Shown piece by piece: positions 1-8,412 of a stretch of DNA of 64,000 bases. The translations under genes and the position numbers were made by a program. Position 1 is the stretch's first letter, and each line of letters begins with the position of its first letter. The notes under the pieces were generated by a model. It made no database searches and was not told the DNA's origin. It saw only the letters and a program-made list of their open reading frames with translations. The DNA is taken from the NCBI GenBank assembly GCA_965261255.1, contig CBDHCQ010000004.1:2232001-2296000 (forward strand), read 5' to 3'. Source of the stretch: Bin80 sp965261255 (GTDB lineage Bacteria > Bacteroidota > Rhodothermia > Rhodothermales > Bin80).

Positions 1-896
1 ACGGGAGCCTGGCAGCATACGCCATACTCTGAATTTTCGCAATTCTGAATACAAACCGCTCCGCCCGAATAGATATCTGGGCGGCGATGCTTAAGAAATA
101 ATTGCCGGGCATGGGATTCCTTGCAGTGTCTCATGTCCAAATCAGCATAAAGAATCGTCTCGGCTATCGTGGGCGCCTGGGCCACGACGGTTCCCGCCGG
201 ATCAACCACAAAAGACCCCCCACCAAAGGTAAGGACGTCCTCCTGCCCTACCCGGTTAGCGAGAGCCATGTAGTAGCCATTCTGGAATGCTCCCACCCTC
301 AACTCCGCTTCAAATAACCCCTTTGGCCATTCCTCAAGCGCACCTGCCTGCGGGACAACTACCACATCCGCTTCCTGCAGAGCCAGGGCACGCAGATATT
401 CTCCATAGTGTCGGTCGTAGCAAATAGCTACACCAACCCGACCAGCAGCAGTGTTGTATACCGGAGCCCGATTACCCGCAGCTGTGTAGTAGTCTTGCTC
501 ATAGAATCCTTCGTACTGGGTGATGTGCATCATTCTTGTTACGCCAAGGAGCGTACCGTCTGTATCAATCACCGGCGAAGCGTCAAAACCAGTATTGCCT
601 TCCCGTGCGTACAGATTGAGAACCACAACCACTCCCAGTCTTTTGGCCGCTGCACAGAAAGCGTCTGTTGTACGGCCGGGAATCTCTTCAGCAAGCGATA
701 ATGGCGGCAAATCATTTCCTCTACACTCGGCGTAATGCACCTTTCGGTGTTGAGGATAAAAAGGAGTAAATGCAAGCTCTGGGTACACGACCAGGTTTGC
801 CCCTGCCGTTGCAGCAATTTCCAAGGATTCCAGTCCCTTGTTCAGGTTGGCATCCACATCATTTGATGCTGAGCATTGGATAAGCGCGAGCTTCAT
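1..896 (-). CDS. Carbon-nitrogen hydrolase (nitrilase superfamily), 3' end cut by window edge
   Basis: Reading the minus strand from the ATG at 896 gives an open frame of about 298 codons running off the left edge. The fold signature is clear: the glutamate motif VYPELAFTP near residue 42 and the nucleophile motif VGVAICYDRHYGEYLRAL near residue 160. The closest family by layout is N-carbamoylputrescine amidase/beta-ureidopropionase-like amidohydrolases, which cleave C-N bonds in small amides in the cytoplasm. The place of the catalytic lysine (normally YRKxHI) reads TRMMHI, so the Lys is replaced by Met. It lies 55 bp downstream of prmC on the same strand and may be cotranscribed. Substrate cannot be told. 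Family membership is confident; activity is not. Confidence 0.85.
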   Translation of the reverse strand, partial: MKLALIQCSASNDVDANLNKGLESLEIAATAGANLVVYPELAFTPFYPQHRKVHYAECRGNDLPPLSLAEEIPGRTTDAFCAAAKRLGVVVVLNLYAREGNTGFDASPVIDTDGTLLGVTRMMHITQYEGFYEQDYYTAAGNRAPVYNTAAGRVGVAICYDRHYGEYLRALALQEADVVVVPQAGALEEWPKGLFEAELRVGAFQNGYYMALANRVGQEDVLTFGGGSFVVDPAGTVVAQAPTIAETILYADLDMRHCKESHARQLFLKHRRPDIYSGGAVCIQNCENSEYGVCCQAP

Positions 897-951
897 CGAT
901 TCAAGTTGCTATGGTGTGCGTCCTACCGCCGACCGGATAGTTTTCTCCAGA

Positions 952-1803
952 TTAGTTTACAAGCACGAATCTTGACAATCCTGCCAAATCCGGCTTTACC
1001 TGAACCTGTGAGACATCTTTTCTTTGCCGCAACAGCATACCGACAGAGTCTGCATGATCAACGTGCGTTTCCAGCACAAGCGTCCCCCCTTGCCGTAGCA
1101 GGCCACTCCCGAGTTTATCAGCTATGGCCCGGTAAAACGCAAGAGGATCATCACCGCAGAACAGAGCGATCCCCGGCTCGTGATCCCGGACCATCCGGGG
1201 CAGCCGTAAACGTTCGCTGTCCGGAATGTAAGGGGGATTAGCAACAACTAAGTTGTATCCTGTCCCAACCGTACGCACAAATTCACAACTCAGTAAATCT
1301 GCTATGATGAACTTGACATCAAGCGCATTTTTCTTGGCATTTTCCCTAGCAATCTGGAGTGCGGGAGCACTGATATCACATGCCGTTACCTGGGCTGTGG
1401 GTAAAGCGTGCTTCATGCTCAGCGCAATGCAGCCACTGCCGGTTCCAATGTCCAATATTCTTAATGTACAGTCCGGCCCAACAGCTTCAAGAGCAATCTC
1501 AATCATTTGCTCTGTTTCCGGTCGGGGTATTAGAACTTCAGGGGAGACGCGCAGATGTAACTCGCAAAATTCCGCGTACCCTAATACGTACTGCACAGGT
1601 TCATGAGCAGCACAGCGCTGGGCTGCCTCCCGGATTCTGATGACCTGATTCCTCCCAAGTTGATCATTTTCATGACTGATCAAATGTGTCGGGCTACATC
1701 TGATTATTTCGCAAAGAATCCATACTGCCGTACGTCGGGGAGACGGGACATTTGCCTGTTCCAACAGTTTTTCCACTTCCCGAAATATGCCCTTTACATG
1801 CAT
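952..1803 (-). CDS. prmC: Peptide chain release factor N5-glutamine methyltransferase
   Basis: A 283-aa SAM-dependent methyltransferase that methylates the Gln of the GGQ motif in release factors RF1/RF2. The N-terminal helical substrate-binding part is followed by the Rossmann core: IPRPETEQMIE, the SAM loop LDIGTGSGCIALS near residue 118 and the catalytic NPPYIP near residue 185. Length is normal for the family. The ATG at 1803 is chosen because an in-frame TAA lies 24 bases upstream of it; the ribosome site is weak. The carbon-nitrogen hydrolase follows on the same strand. Confidence 0.93.
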   Translation of the reverse strand: MHVKGIFREVEKLLEQANVPSPRRTAVWILCEIIRCSPTHLISHENDQLGRNQVIRIREAAQRCAAHEPVQYVLGYAEFCELHLRVSPEVLIPRPETEQMIEIALEAVGPDCTLRILDIGTGSGCIALSMKHALPTAQVTACDISAPALQIARENAKKNALDVKFIIADLLSCEFVRTVGTGYNLVVANPPYIPDSERLRLPRMVRDHEPGIALFCGDDPLAFYRAIADKLGSGLLRQGGTLVLETHVDHADSVGMLLRQRKDVSQVQVKPDLAGLSRFVLVN

Positions 1804-1904
1804 TCTTTGCGTGGATATTTAGATGTGAGCTCCCATGACCTGCCTCAAACAGACCGCAAACTGAGATTGACTCCAATCAATGTTTTAACCTTGAGGAACG
1901 TATT

Positions 1905-2219
1905 TTATCCCAGTTGGCAAGGCAAATATCCTCCGGGAGTTGTCTCTGGAGAATCTTCTGGCAAGATTGCGTTCGACGGCACAGACTCAACAAGCTTTGG
2001 CATTACGCCGCCCCGGACTTGCGGTAAATTGGTGTTCCTCCGATATAAACTATCCGCTCATTATTGAACATTCTATTTGCTCCTCCAATCACAATCCAGT
2101 CAGTTACCGTCTGCTCTGACTCGCGCCAATCCAAAAACGCTTCCGTTTGAATCCAGTTCAAGGCATTAGCCTGATTACGCTTAAACGAATTGCGATAATA
2201 ATCAAAATCGCCGAATGGC
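1905..2219 (-). other. Possible micro-ORFs or gene remnant upstream of prmC
   Basis: No standard gene covers 1804-2254. On the minus strand a protein-like frame is open from 2219 to a TAA at 2003-2005, with no ATG at its head. Inside it an ATG at 2071 has a good GGAGGAG ribosome site and gives a 22-residue peptide starting MFNNERIVYIGG. Its TAA overlaps the ATG of a second 32-residue frame (2003 to 1905, starting MPKLVESVPSN) in a TAATG arrangement typical of translational coupling. The product family is not recognised. It could be a leader-type pair or the decayed end of an old gene. Confidence 0.22.
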
Positions 2220-2254
2220 TAGTATATTGCGCGTTTATTTCACCTGAATACTAG

Positions 2255-2872
2255 ATGGTCCCTCTTCTTTACGCACTAACTGCGCCAGTAATAGGAGCAC
2301 TCCTATACTCGGTACTGCATGACCATCCGAGACTTACGCGTGTCTTCGACCGAAGTATGTATGTGGTGGTGCCCCTGTTAGTGCTGATACAGGTACTCGG
2401 GCATCAGGTTACACATAATGGTTGGGAGCTGGTTAGCATTGCGTCCCTCATGGGAACCATGTCTTTAGGGCTTCTGATGCCCCTAGCAATCACCCATATC
2501 TCCCACGGTATTGCAAAGAAAACTGAAGTAATGTCCATCATTGCAGGATTTCTTGGACTTTTTTTGCATGCTCTTTTGGAAGGTGCAAGCCTCAACACGG
2601 ATCAGCCTATCGCCACGCTCCCCATAGCCATCCATCGCATTGCGGTAGGACTCATGATCTGGTGGATTTTGCAACCTCGCTACGGTACAATCATCGCTAT
2701 GGTCGGCATTGCAGGGCTTTTGCTGGCAACTGCTACCGGATACTTTCTTTCCGGTATATTGGCCAACGAATTTGTGGGGAGCAGCTACTTTCAAGCATTC
2801 GTGGCTGGCTCTTTATTGCATGTTATCTTTCACGAGGGCCGTCATGGAGGTCCACACTCGCACAATACGTAA
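2255..2872 (+). CDS. ZIP-family-like metal transporter (205 aa)
   Basis: A membrane protein of about seven to eight hydrophobic segments. It carries ZIP-like polar residues inside helices: HALLEGASL (compare the H-x-x-x-E/D-G motif of ZIP helix 4), AIHRIAVGLMIWW, and AGSLLHVIFHEG near the C-terminus. ZIP proteins move Zn, Fe or other divalent cations into the cytoplasm. It is short for the family and ends in a His-rich HEGRHGGPHSHN tail. After the TAA at 2870-2872 the same frame stays open for another 13 codons that encode a second His-rich stretch before TAG. ATG at 2255 fits the first helix. The family call rests on motif layout only. Confidence 0.6.
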   Translation: MVPLLYALTAPVIGALLYSVLHDHPRLTRVFDRSMYVVVPLLVLIQVLGHQVTHNGWELVSIASLMGTMSLGLLMPLAITHISHGIAKKTEVMSIIAGFLGLFLHALLEGASLNTDQPIATLPIAIHRIAVGLMIWWILQPRYGTIIAMVGIAGLLLATATGYFLSGILANEFVGSSYFQAFVAGSLLHVIFHEGRHGGPHSHNT

Positions 2873-3023
2873 GAAAGTATGGATATACACGACCATCACG
2901 GATACAACCATTAGGTTGATGTCATGACGACCCTTCATTGACCAGTGAACAATAAGCCAATTAACAACTCCCGAAGCCGATCGGCCCTCCTGATTGATCC
3001 ATGCAAACCCGAATACAGAAACT

Positions 3024-3055
3024 TACAGGGAGCAGGCGGGGCTTCCTGTATTTTT
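3024..3055 (+). terminator. Rho-independent terminator
   Basis: TACAGG (3024-3029) can pair with CCTGTA (3045-3050), closing a GC-rich loop and followed by TTTTT (3051-3055). It reads on the plus strand, between the ZIP-like gene and the amidotransferase gene, and probably ends transcription of the former. Confidence 0.5.
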
Positions 3056-3079
3056 AACTGATTTGCATCACTAGTCGCT

Positions 3080-3823
3080 ATGTCTACTCTCAAGATCCTC
3101 CTCCTGCAAATACGCAAACTGGATGACCCGATGCGCATCAGTGAGGTAACCACTTTCGCTGATGCACTGGACTTTTCCCCAGAAAAGATTTTTGCCGCAG
3201 ATTTGGTCAACGACCCGCCTTCTCCCGAATTGCTCCGCAGCGCAGATCTAGTGTTGATCGGAGGAGCTGGTGATTACTCTGTACCAGAGGGAGGACCTTG
3301 GCTAGATCGAGCGCTGGACGCCATGCGCTCACTTTATGCAAAACGCAAACCGGTATTTGCGTCTTGTTGGGGTTTTCAAGCTATGGCCGCCGCCCTCGGC
3401 GGGCTGGTCATAACTGATCCACAACTGGCAGAACTGGGTACGCTTGAACTTTCTTTGACGGAGGAGGGAAAGAAGGATCCAATCTTCGGTGAATTAGGAA
3501 ACCCGTTCTTGGCCCATGTGGGGCATCAGGATACCGTTGTTCGACTCCCTGAGGGCGCTGTTCGACTGGCTGGTACCCCCCTTGTAGAAAACCACGCGTT
3601 CTGTATGCCGGATGCTCCGCTCTACTGCACACAGTTTCATTCTGAACTCAAAGTGCCTCTGTTGAAACAACGACTGCGTGCCTACCCTCAATACACCGAG
3701 CAAATTGCCGGCATGCCGGTGGACGAACTTATTGAAACACTACAGGAAACGCCGGAAGCCAATAATCTCATTCGACGGTTCATGAAGCACGTATTTGGAA
3801 TTAGGGATGCTGTTAAGAGCTAG
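3080..3823 (+). CDS. Class I glutamine amidotransferase-like protein
   Basis: A 247-aa protein of the GMP-synthase-like GATase1 type, which hydrolyses glutamine or a related gamma-glutamyl amide. The nucleophile elbow ASCWGFQAMAAALGG (Cys near residue 98) and the TQFHSE motif (His near 190) supply the triad. VLIGGAGDYSV is the usual oxyanion-loop region. It is a stand-alone domain with a helical C-terminal tail, and no synthase partner is adjacent. Such free GATase1 proteins often act on small metabolites or are degradative gamma-glutamyl hydrolases; the substrate is unknown. The ATG at 3080 follows a terminator and about 25 bp of leader. Confidence 0.85.
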   Translation: MSTLKILLLQIRKLDDPMRISEVTTFADALDFSPEKIFAADLVNDPPSPELLRSADLVLIGGAGDYSVPEGGPWLDRALDAMRSLYAKRKPVFASCWGFQAMAAALGGLVITDPQLAELGTLELSLTEEGKKDPIFGELGNPFLAHVGHQDTVVRLPEGAVRLAGTPLVENHAFCMPDAPLYCTQFHSELKVPLLKQRLRAYPQYTEQIAGMPVDELIETLQETPEANNLIRRFMKHVFGIRDAVKS

Positions 3824-3977
3824 ATGCGCCAGGATTGCGTTAGATGGCATTTACGTACAAAGACAGGGGTTTAGGCCTATTTAGGCGATTGATCGATTTA
3901 AGGAGGTTATAGGGGCTTATATGGCAAAGACTGGGAATTATTCTTAGACTCGGGGACTACAGGATTTATCGTCTGGC

Positions 3978-4172
3978 GTGATTCTTCGAGCAATCATCTT
4001 CACAGAGCAATCGCGAGTGATACTGGATACTAATAAGGTTCTGACAGCGAATGATGTGGCCATTGAACTTGTAAAGTGTGATGGGCCGATGACGGAAGTA
4101 TTTGAACTTCTTGAAGCTCAGATTGCTGGAACGTTAATGGAAGATTTAGAAGAGATAAGTGCTGAGGACTGA
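3978..4172 (+). CDS. Small ORF, possibly PqqD-like
   Basis: A 64-codon frame from a GTG at 3978, ending in an acidic tail. The stretch VILDTNKVLTANDVAIELVK and the following CDGPMTEVFELL loosely recall PqqD-type peptide-chaperone domains (a tag-like strand, then a small winged helix). There is no companion radical-SAM enzyme and the start is poor. It lies 34 bp before the propeller lipoprotein start and could be spurious or a truncated relic. Confidence 0.25.
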   Translation: MILRAIIFTEQSRVILDTNKVLTANDVAIELVKCDGPMTEVFELLEAQIAGTLMEDLEEISAED

Positions 4173-4206
4173 CTATAAGCGAAGAACAAATAGCAAGAAT
4201 GAACAG

Positions 4207-5367
4207 ATGCAAATTGAAATGCGCAGGTGTCAGTTAGGTCGCAATCCAGGCCTCAATCCATGGTCAATTGTCATGTGTGTCGTCTGGCTCATGGCAAGTG
4301 CGTGTGGCACCAATGAAGTCACCGACCAAAGCACTGAGGCCAAGACATTGGTATTGACCGAATCCATGCGAATCGGTGATGAAGCGGAGGGTGATACCGT
4401 ATTCTTCAACAATGTCTGGGATATAGCGATTGATTCCAAGGGACGTTTGTTTGTGGCCGACTTTGCAATGCATGGGTTTCACGTGTTCGCTAGCGATGGT
4501 TCGTTGATACGCGAAATCGGGCGCGAGGGCGAAGGCCCCGGTGAATTTAGTATTGCGCCGCAATTGTACGTAGGACCTCAAGACTCAGTATATGCCTACG
4601 ATCTGGATAGTGACCGCCTGACCGTGTATGCGCCTGGTGGCGACGTACTTGCCTACACGATGAAGCTCCCTACTGACGAAATCTCTGGCGCGAGGCCAAC
4701 GGATATACTTGGCTCCCTTGAGACCGGACTGCTGTTCGAGTACCTGCGGACCTCGCCAAGGGGATCTGAAAGTGAAATAGATGGAATGCTAGAAATCAAA
4801 CTGGTGGACCACAGTGGTCAATTCTTACGTGATTCCTTGGTGCTTACCCCTTCCATGCAAGTAACGACGATTTCTGACGACGGCTTTACTATTCCGTTTC
4901 CGCGTCAGTTTGGGCGGAGGTCGCTTCTGGCCGTGGGTTCGGACGGCCTCATATACTATGGCTGGACAGACGAGATCAATATCAAGGCGTTGGCGGTCGA
5001 TGGAAGTACGGCAAACGAATTTGCAGTTTCCCACGTAAGTGTACCGGTAACATCGGAAGAAAAGAGCGCCCGAGCAGCAGGGTACCCCGAAAACTGGCAA
5101 GAAGAACTCCGCCAAGACATGCCTGGTACTAAACCTGCGTTCAATGCCATGGTACCGGATGACCAAGGCCAGTTGTGGTTGCGGCTTAGCTGGTCGGAGG
5201 GTGCTCTGGAAACCGAATGGATTGTAGTCGAGGCTGAAAGCGGCAGCGTCGTAGCAAAGACAACGCTGCCAACAGGCGTCGGATTGGATACAATTCGCGG
5301 CGGAAAAGCGTATGGGACGCTGGACGATGACGATGCTGTCGTTGTAGTGTGGGATATTGCCGAATAA
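4207..5367 (+). CDS. 6-bladed beta-propeller lipoprotein
   Basis: About 386 residues from the ATG at 4207. The N-terminus holds a hydrophobic stretch ending in the lipobox LMASAC, so the mature protein is probably a lipidated envelope protein. The motif IGREGEGPGEFSIAPQLYV is the hallmark of the Bacteroidota 6-bladed beta-propeller family (NHL/DUF5128-like), and repeated D-x-x-G-x-L/I-W/Y-V blades follow. Such proteins are usually surface or periplasmic binding or sensor domains of unknown ligand. A GTG at 4159 in frame is possible but would put a charged extension before the signal. A second propeller of the same type sits convergently at 5803-6984. Confidence 0.75.
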   Translation: MQIEMRRCQLGRNPGLNPWSIVMCVVWLMASACGTNEVTDQSTEAKTLVLTESMRIGDEAEGDTVFFNNVWDIAIDSKGRLFVADFAMHGFHVFASDGSLIREIGREGEGPGEFSIAPQLYVGPQDSVYAYDLDSDRLTVYAPGGDVLAYTMKLPTDEISGARPTDILGSLETGLLFEYLRTSPRGSESEIDGMLEIKLVDHSGQFLRDSLVLTPSMQVTTISDDGFTIPFPRQFGRRSLLAVGSDGLIYYGWTDEINIKALAVDGSTANEFAVSHVSVPVTSEEKSARAAGYPENWQEELRQDMPGTKPAFNAMVPDDQGQLWLRLSWSEGALETEWIVVEAESGSVVAKTTLPTGVGLDTIRGGKAYGTLDDDDAVVVVWDIAE

Positions 5368-5802
5368 TGACTGGCGCGCTGGATGGAATAGACGTCGGTC
5401 GCACTACCTTAGTGGCTTCCGTGCCTATTGCAGACACAGGGGAGGGCAAACTTGCTTTGGAGATGCGTCGCCTGTGGCAACACCCTTTTGGCAAAGCAAA
5501 GCAGCCAAACTTCTCGATGCGTTTGATCCAGAAAGTGCATTAAGACACGCAGCAAGAAGGGTTACTTTGAGCGCGCGGAGTTGATCGCGACGCGCTAGTG
5601 AACATGACTATTCTGAATGTACCCTGCTAAGCGCGCCCGTAACTGGTGAAACCAGGATTGTAGGATCAGGATAACCTATTCGGAACAGAAATCTGAAAGA
5701 CTGTACCGATGACTGTTATTCGTCCGTTGACCGGATCGGGCTCCGCTGCAATTGTGCTCGAAATGATCGGCCAGTGTGTAAAGGGCACACAGTCTAATGC
5801 CG
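5368..5802. other. Intergenic, no gene seen
   Basis: Some 435 bases between two convergent propeller genes. Short open frames run across it but none has a family signature or a convincing start. No strong terminator hairpin was found by eye. Confidence 0.4.
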
Positions 5803-6984
5803 CTACTGGTCTTCCTTTTTTGACCTGATCACTACTTGCGGTGTCCTGGTACCGTATTCATTTTCTGCAGACGTTCTCATCACCAACAGGTTAGCCTCCG
5901 TTATGGTAGGCACTCCGCCGCTTCCTACATGCGTGTAAGCTCCTGTCTCAGGATCAATCCTAAAGATCAAAACGCGTCGGCGATCGTCTCCCAATTCCTT
6001 TTGGGCGGAAAGGTAGAGCCATCCGTCACCGAATGCCTCAGAGATCGGGAGTAACCCGTACCCCTTCTCACTTCCCTCACGCGGAAAAAAAGTCGTCCTG
6101 CTTCCGTTCTCTGCAATCTCACGACCATTGCGAATACCCTCGACACGAACGACCCAAAGCTGGTCACCTTCTTCGTTGTACGCCCGTATCACAGGGATCG
6201 AGTAATGCGAAATCGCTACAACTCCGTGATCCTCGATGCACGAAAGCCATGCACCATCCGATATGTATCTAACAACGTTTGGGTTATCGTATTCGTACGG
6301 TGTCCCAAATCCTGTTACGTAGTCGCCGTCCATTGTGTACTTGTGGATAACATGGCCGCTTGATTGTTGGTAACGCACTACATAGAAGTGACCCCGCATC
6401 AAACACGCTGCACTTGCCCCAGTACTCGTGCGCAGATTCTTGTCAAACTCGAAAGTACCACTTTCTGTCCGCTTGAAGACAGCCACCCGTCGGTCTGAAC
6501 CGGCCACGAGCACGGTGTTGCCCTCGTCGGCTACCATCAGAAACCTGGGATACCTGAATTCGCCCGGTCCTTCTCCCGCCCGCCCGAAACTGCCCAGATA
6601 GTTTGCCTCCGTGTCAATTACGTGGACCGTCTTGGTGGTGGTGGGTGCGTTCGTCCCCGGATACGCATCCAGTATGAAGATCGTGCCCTTGCCATCGGTA
6701 GCAACATCCGCAACATGACTGAGCAGCTCGTAGTCCTCTCCGTCTTCGCGTCCAAAAACTACGGTCCTGAAACCTGTAGTGTCAATAAATGGCGGGAGCT
6801 CATCCCATTTTTCTAGGTCACTCAAATCAATAACAAGGCTGGGATCAGTTGCTTCTGGAATGCTCTCAGGTCTCGGATGATATAAGCGCTTCTCAAACTG
6901 GGCGGCCGCCGGTGAGGCGGACTGGGCCCACAGCATAAGAACCGCCAGGTAAACAAGAAGTCGAAAAGGGCAACGAAAGATCAT
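5803..6984 (-). CDS. 6-bladed beta-propeller secreted protein
   Basis: The ATG at 6984 gives 393 residues with a clear signal peptide (FRLLVYLAVLMLWAQSASPA, cleavage after the AAA cluster). An upstream TTG at 7029 would extend it and is less likely. GSFGRAGEGPGEFRYPRFLM is the family motif of Bacteroidota 6-bladed propellers, and blades such as GKGTIFILDAYPG surround it. It is a probable envelope or secreted binding protein with unknown ligand. Unlike the partner at 4207-5367 it lacks a lipobox, so one may be anchored and the other soluble. Confidence 0.75.
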   Translation of the reverse strand: MIFRCPFRLLVYLAVLMLWAQSASPAAAQFEKRLYHPRPESIPEATDPSLVIDLSDLEKWDELPPFIDTTGFRTVVFGREDGEDYELLSHVADVATDGKGTIFILDAYPGTNAPTTTKTVHVIDTEANYLGSFGRAGEGPGEFRYPRFLMVADEGNTVLVAGSDRRVAVFKRTESGTFEFDKNLRTSTGASAACLMRGHFYVVRYQQSSGHVIHKYTMDGDYVTGFGTPYEYDNPNVVRYISDGAWLSCIEDHGVVAISHYSIPVIRAYNEEGDQLWVVRVEGIRNGREIAENGSRTTFFPREGSEKGYGLLPISEAFGDGWLYLSAQKELGDDRRRVLIFRIDPETGAYTHVGSGGVPTITEANLLVMRTSAENEYGTRTPQVVIRSKKEDQ

Positions 6985-7025
6985 GACCAGAAGGGTTATG
7001 GAATTCAAAGGGGGTACAAGCCGCG

Positions 7026-7289
7026 TCAATGACGGGCCTCAGAAAAGCGCCTATTGAACAGCGCAAACTCGTACTGGCCGGCTTGACGATGGATCCCGGT
7101 ATTTATTGTTACCTTCGCAGGCAGGGTACAGCGACCGTCTAGCCAGAGGATCACCTTGAACCACTTGATTGCCGCCACTTCGTCCGGGAATAGCTGCACA
7201 ATGTCCAGTAGCGTCAGTCCTGTGAGGTGCGCGTCGCGGAGGCCGGCCAGTAGGGTTCCGTGTCTGAATTGCCCGCTTATCCGGGCCAA
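7026..7289 (-). pseudogene. IS1595-like transposase N-terminal remnant
   Basis: The 87-codon frame contains GLTLLDIVQLFPDE then AAIKWFKVILWLDGRC, which matches the way IS1595-family transposases begin (a FPDE-x-x-A-x-x-WF-x-x-x-W-DG-x-x-CP pattern). The zinc-ribbon cysteines that should follow are mostly lost and the catalytic DDE part is absent. The frame stops next to the start of the propeller gene. No terminal inverted repeats were found, so this is read as an old fragment. Confidence 0.45.
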
Positions 7290-7367
7290 CTAATCAAGAG
7301 TCGTAGTTAAGTAATTGAACGCCAAAAACAACCTACTTCGAACAGAAACCAAAAGACTGTACGCTAA

Positions 7368-7847
7368 CTACTCATCATCGCACAACATGATGGTGGTGCC
7401 ATCCTCAATATCATTGTGCCGTCTCCAATTCTCACACTTAATTTTCCTGAGACATTCCGCGAATTTAATCTGCTCCGCTTCGCGTGCATTCTCCCCAAGA
7501 ATACATGCATTGGCCTGCTTATCTTGATCTAAGCATATCGTCGCGGTATTGCCATTCCCATCATCTTGATATTCTTCCCAATCCCCACACTCAGCCTCCG
7601 CGATACAAGCTTCATATTCTCTATGAACCGCTTCGCTTGCATTCCCTGGTAGAACGCATACTGTAGTCTGCGCCTTAGTCGAGAAAACTGAAGGATCCTC
7701 ACCAGTGAGCTTAATTGTATATGTCGTCGTCAATCGTCCCCGCCCATTATCCCCTAGAGTAGGAATTGGACCATGTACTCCAGAACATCCTGCGGCACAA
7801 AGAACAACTAGAAGGAGTCCAATAAGATAATTCCTTGAATTGAGCAT
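7368..7847 (-). CDS. Small lipoprotein with two Cys-rich modules
   Basis: 159 residues. The N-terminus LLLVVLCAAGCSG is a good lipoprotein signal with lipobox Cys at residue 21. The mature part has two related modules. In each a Cys (TVCVLPGNASEA or NACILGENAREA) is followed by an E/K-rich helix with C-x5/6-C-x2-W (CIAEAECGDW or CLRKIKCENW), an acidic loop and a last Cys in ATICLDQ or TIMLCDD. Each module therefore has four cysteines and may form two disulfides in the periplasm. No named family is recognised. It stands alone downstream of an unassigned stretch. Confidence 0.65.
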   Translation of the reverse strand: MLNSRNYLIGLLLVVLCAAGCSGVHGPIPTLGDNGRGRLTTTYTIKLTGEDPSVFSTKAQTTVCVLPGNASEAVHREYEACIAEAECGDWEEYQDDGNGNTATICLDQDKQANACILGENAREAEQIKFAECLRKIKCENWRRHNDIEDGTTIMLCDDE

Positions 7848-8412
7848 CTGCTAGGAATGTTTTGGTTAGAGGTAACCGCTGCGGCGGTATAGCGATTATT
7901 CGTATCAACTTCAATCACTTAACCCAAGATACCATAAATTGACGTTGCCCGGATATTCAGGCCAACGAAAGAGTACAGTCGAGGAATGGCGGGGGGCGAT
8001 GCCCCAAAAGGCACTAAACCGCTGAAAACGCATGTGTCGACCATGTTTTGCCCAAAAAAGCATGATAGCGCACACCTAACTAATGGCTTGGCATCAGGGT
8101 TTGTTAGAACTTGGCAGGTACAGCCTGCTGGACGTGGATTTGGCTTGATATTTCTATACTTGTCCCAGTCCGCCAGCCTGAAGGCACGGAGCTGATCAAG
8201 GTTATTGATGGGTTTCAGTCGAAACTTGGCAACTCGACTCCACTCGCTGCACATGCTTCTCCCCCTGTGAAAGTTCGCAGCGTCGTCAGTAAAAATTTGC
8301 CTGTCGCTGAATGCTTGATCCCATTCAGGAAGTCTCGAAACGACCGAGTCTCTCCGCCAGACATTTACCGACTTGCCCGCACACCTTGCAGGCTTCCCAT
8401 GTTGTGTCTGGC
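7848..8412. other. Intergenic, no supported gene
   Basis: About 565 bases between the lipoprotein and the NhaC gene. A 175-codon minus frame (7919-8446) and a 101-codon plus frame (8111-8416) cover it, but neither shows a known motif, a signal peptide or a good ribosome site, and the first runs into the end of the antiporter gene. It may be decayed accessory DNA. Confidence 0.35.

Noticed and set aside
1603..2067. 154-codon plus-strand frame opposite prmC
   Set aside because: Antisense to the conserved prmC start, no motif, no ribosome site.
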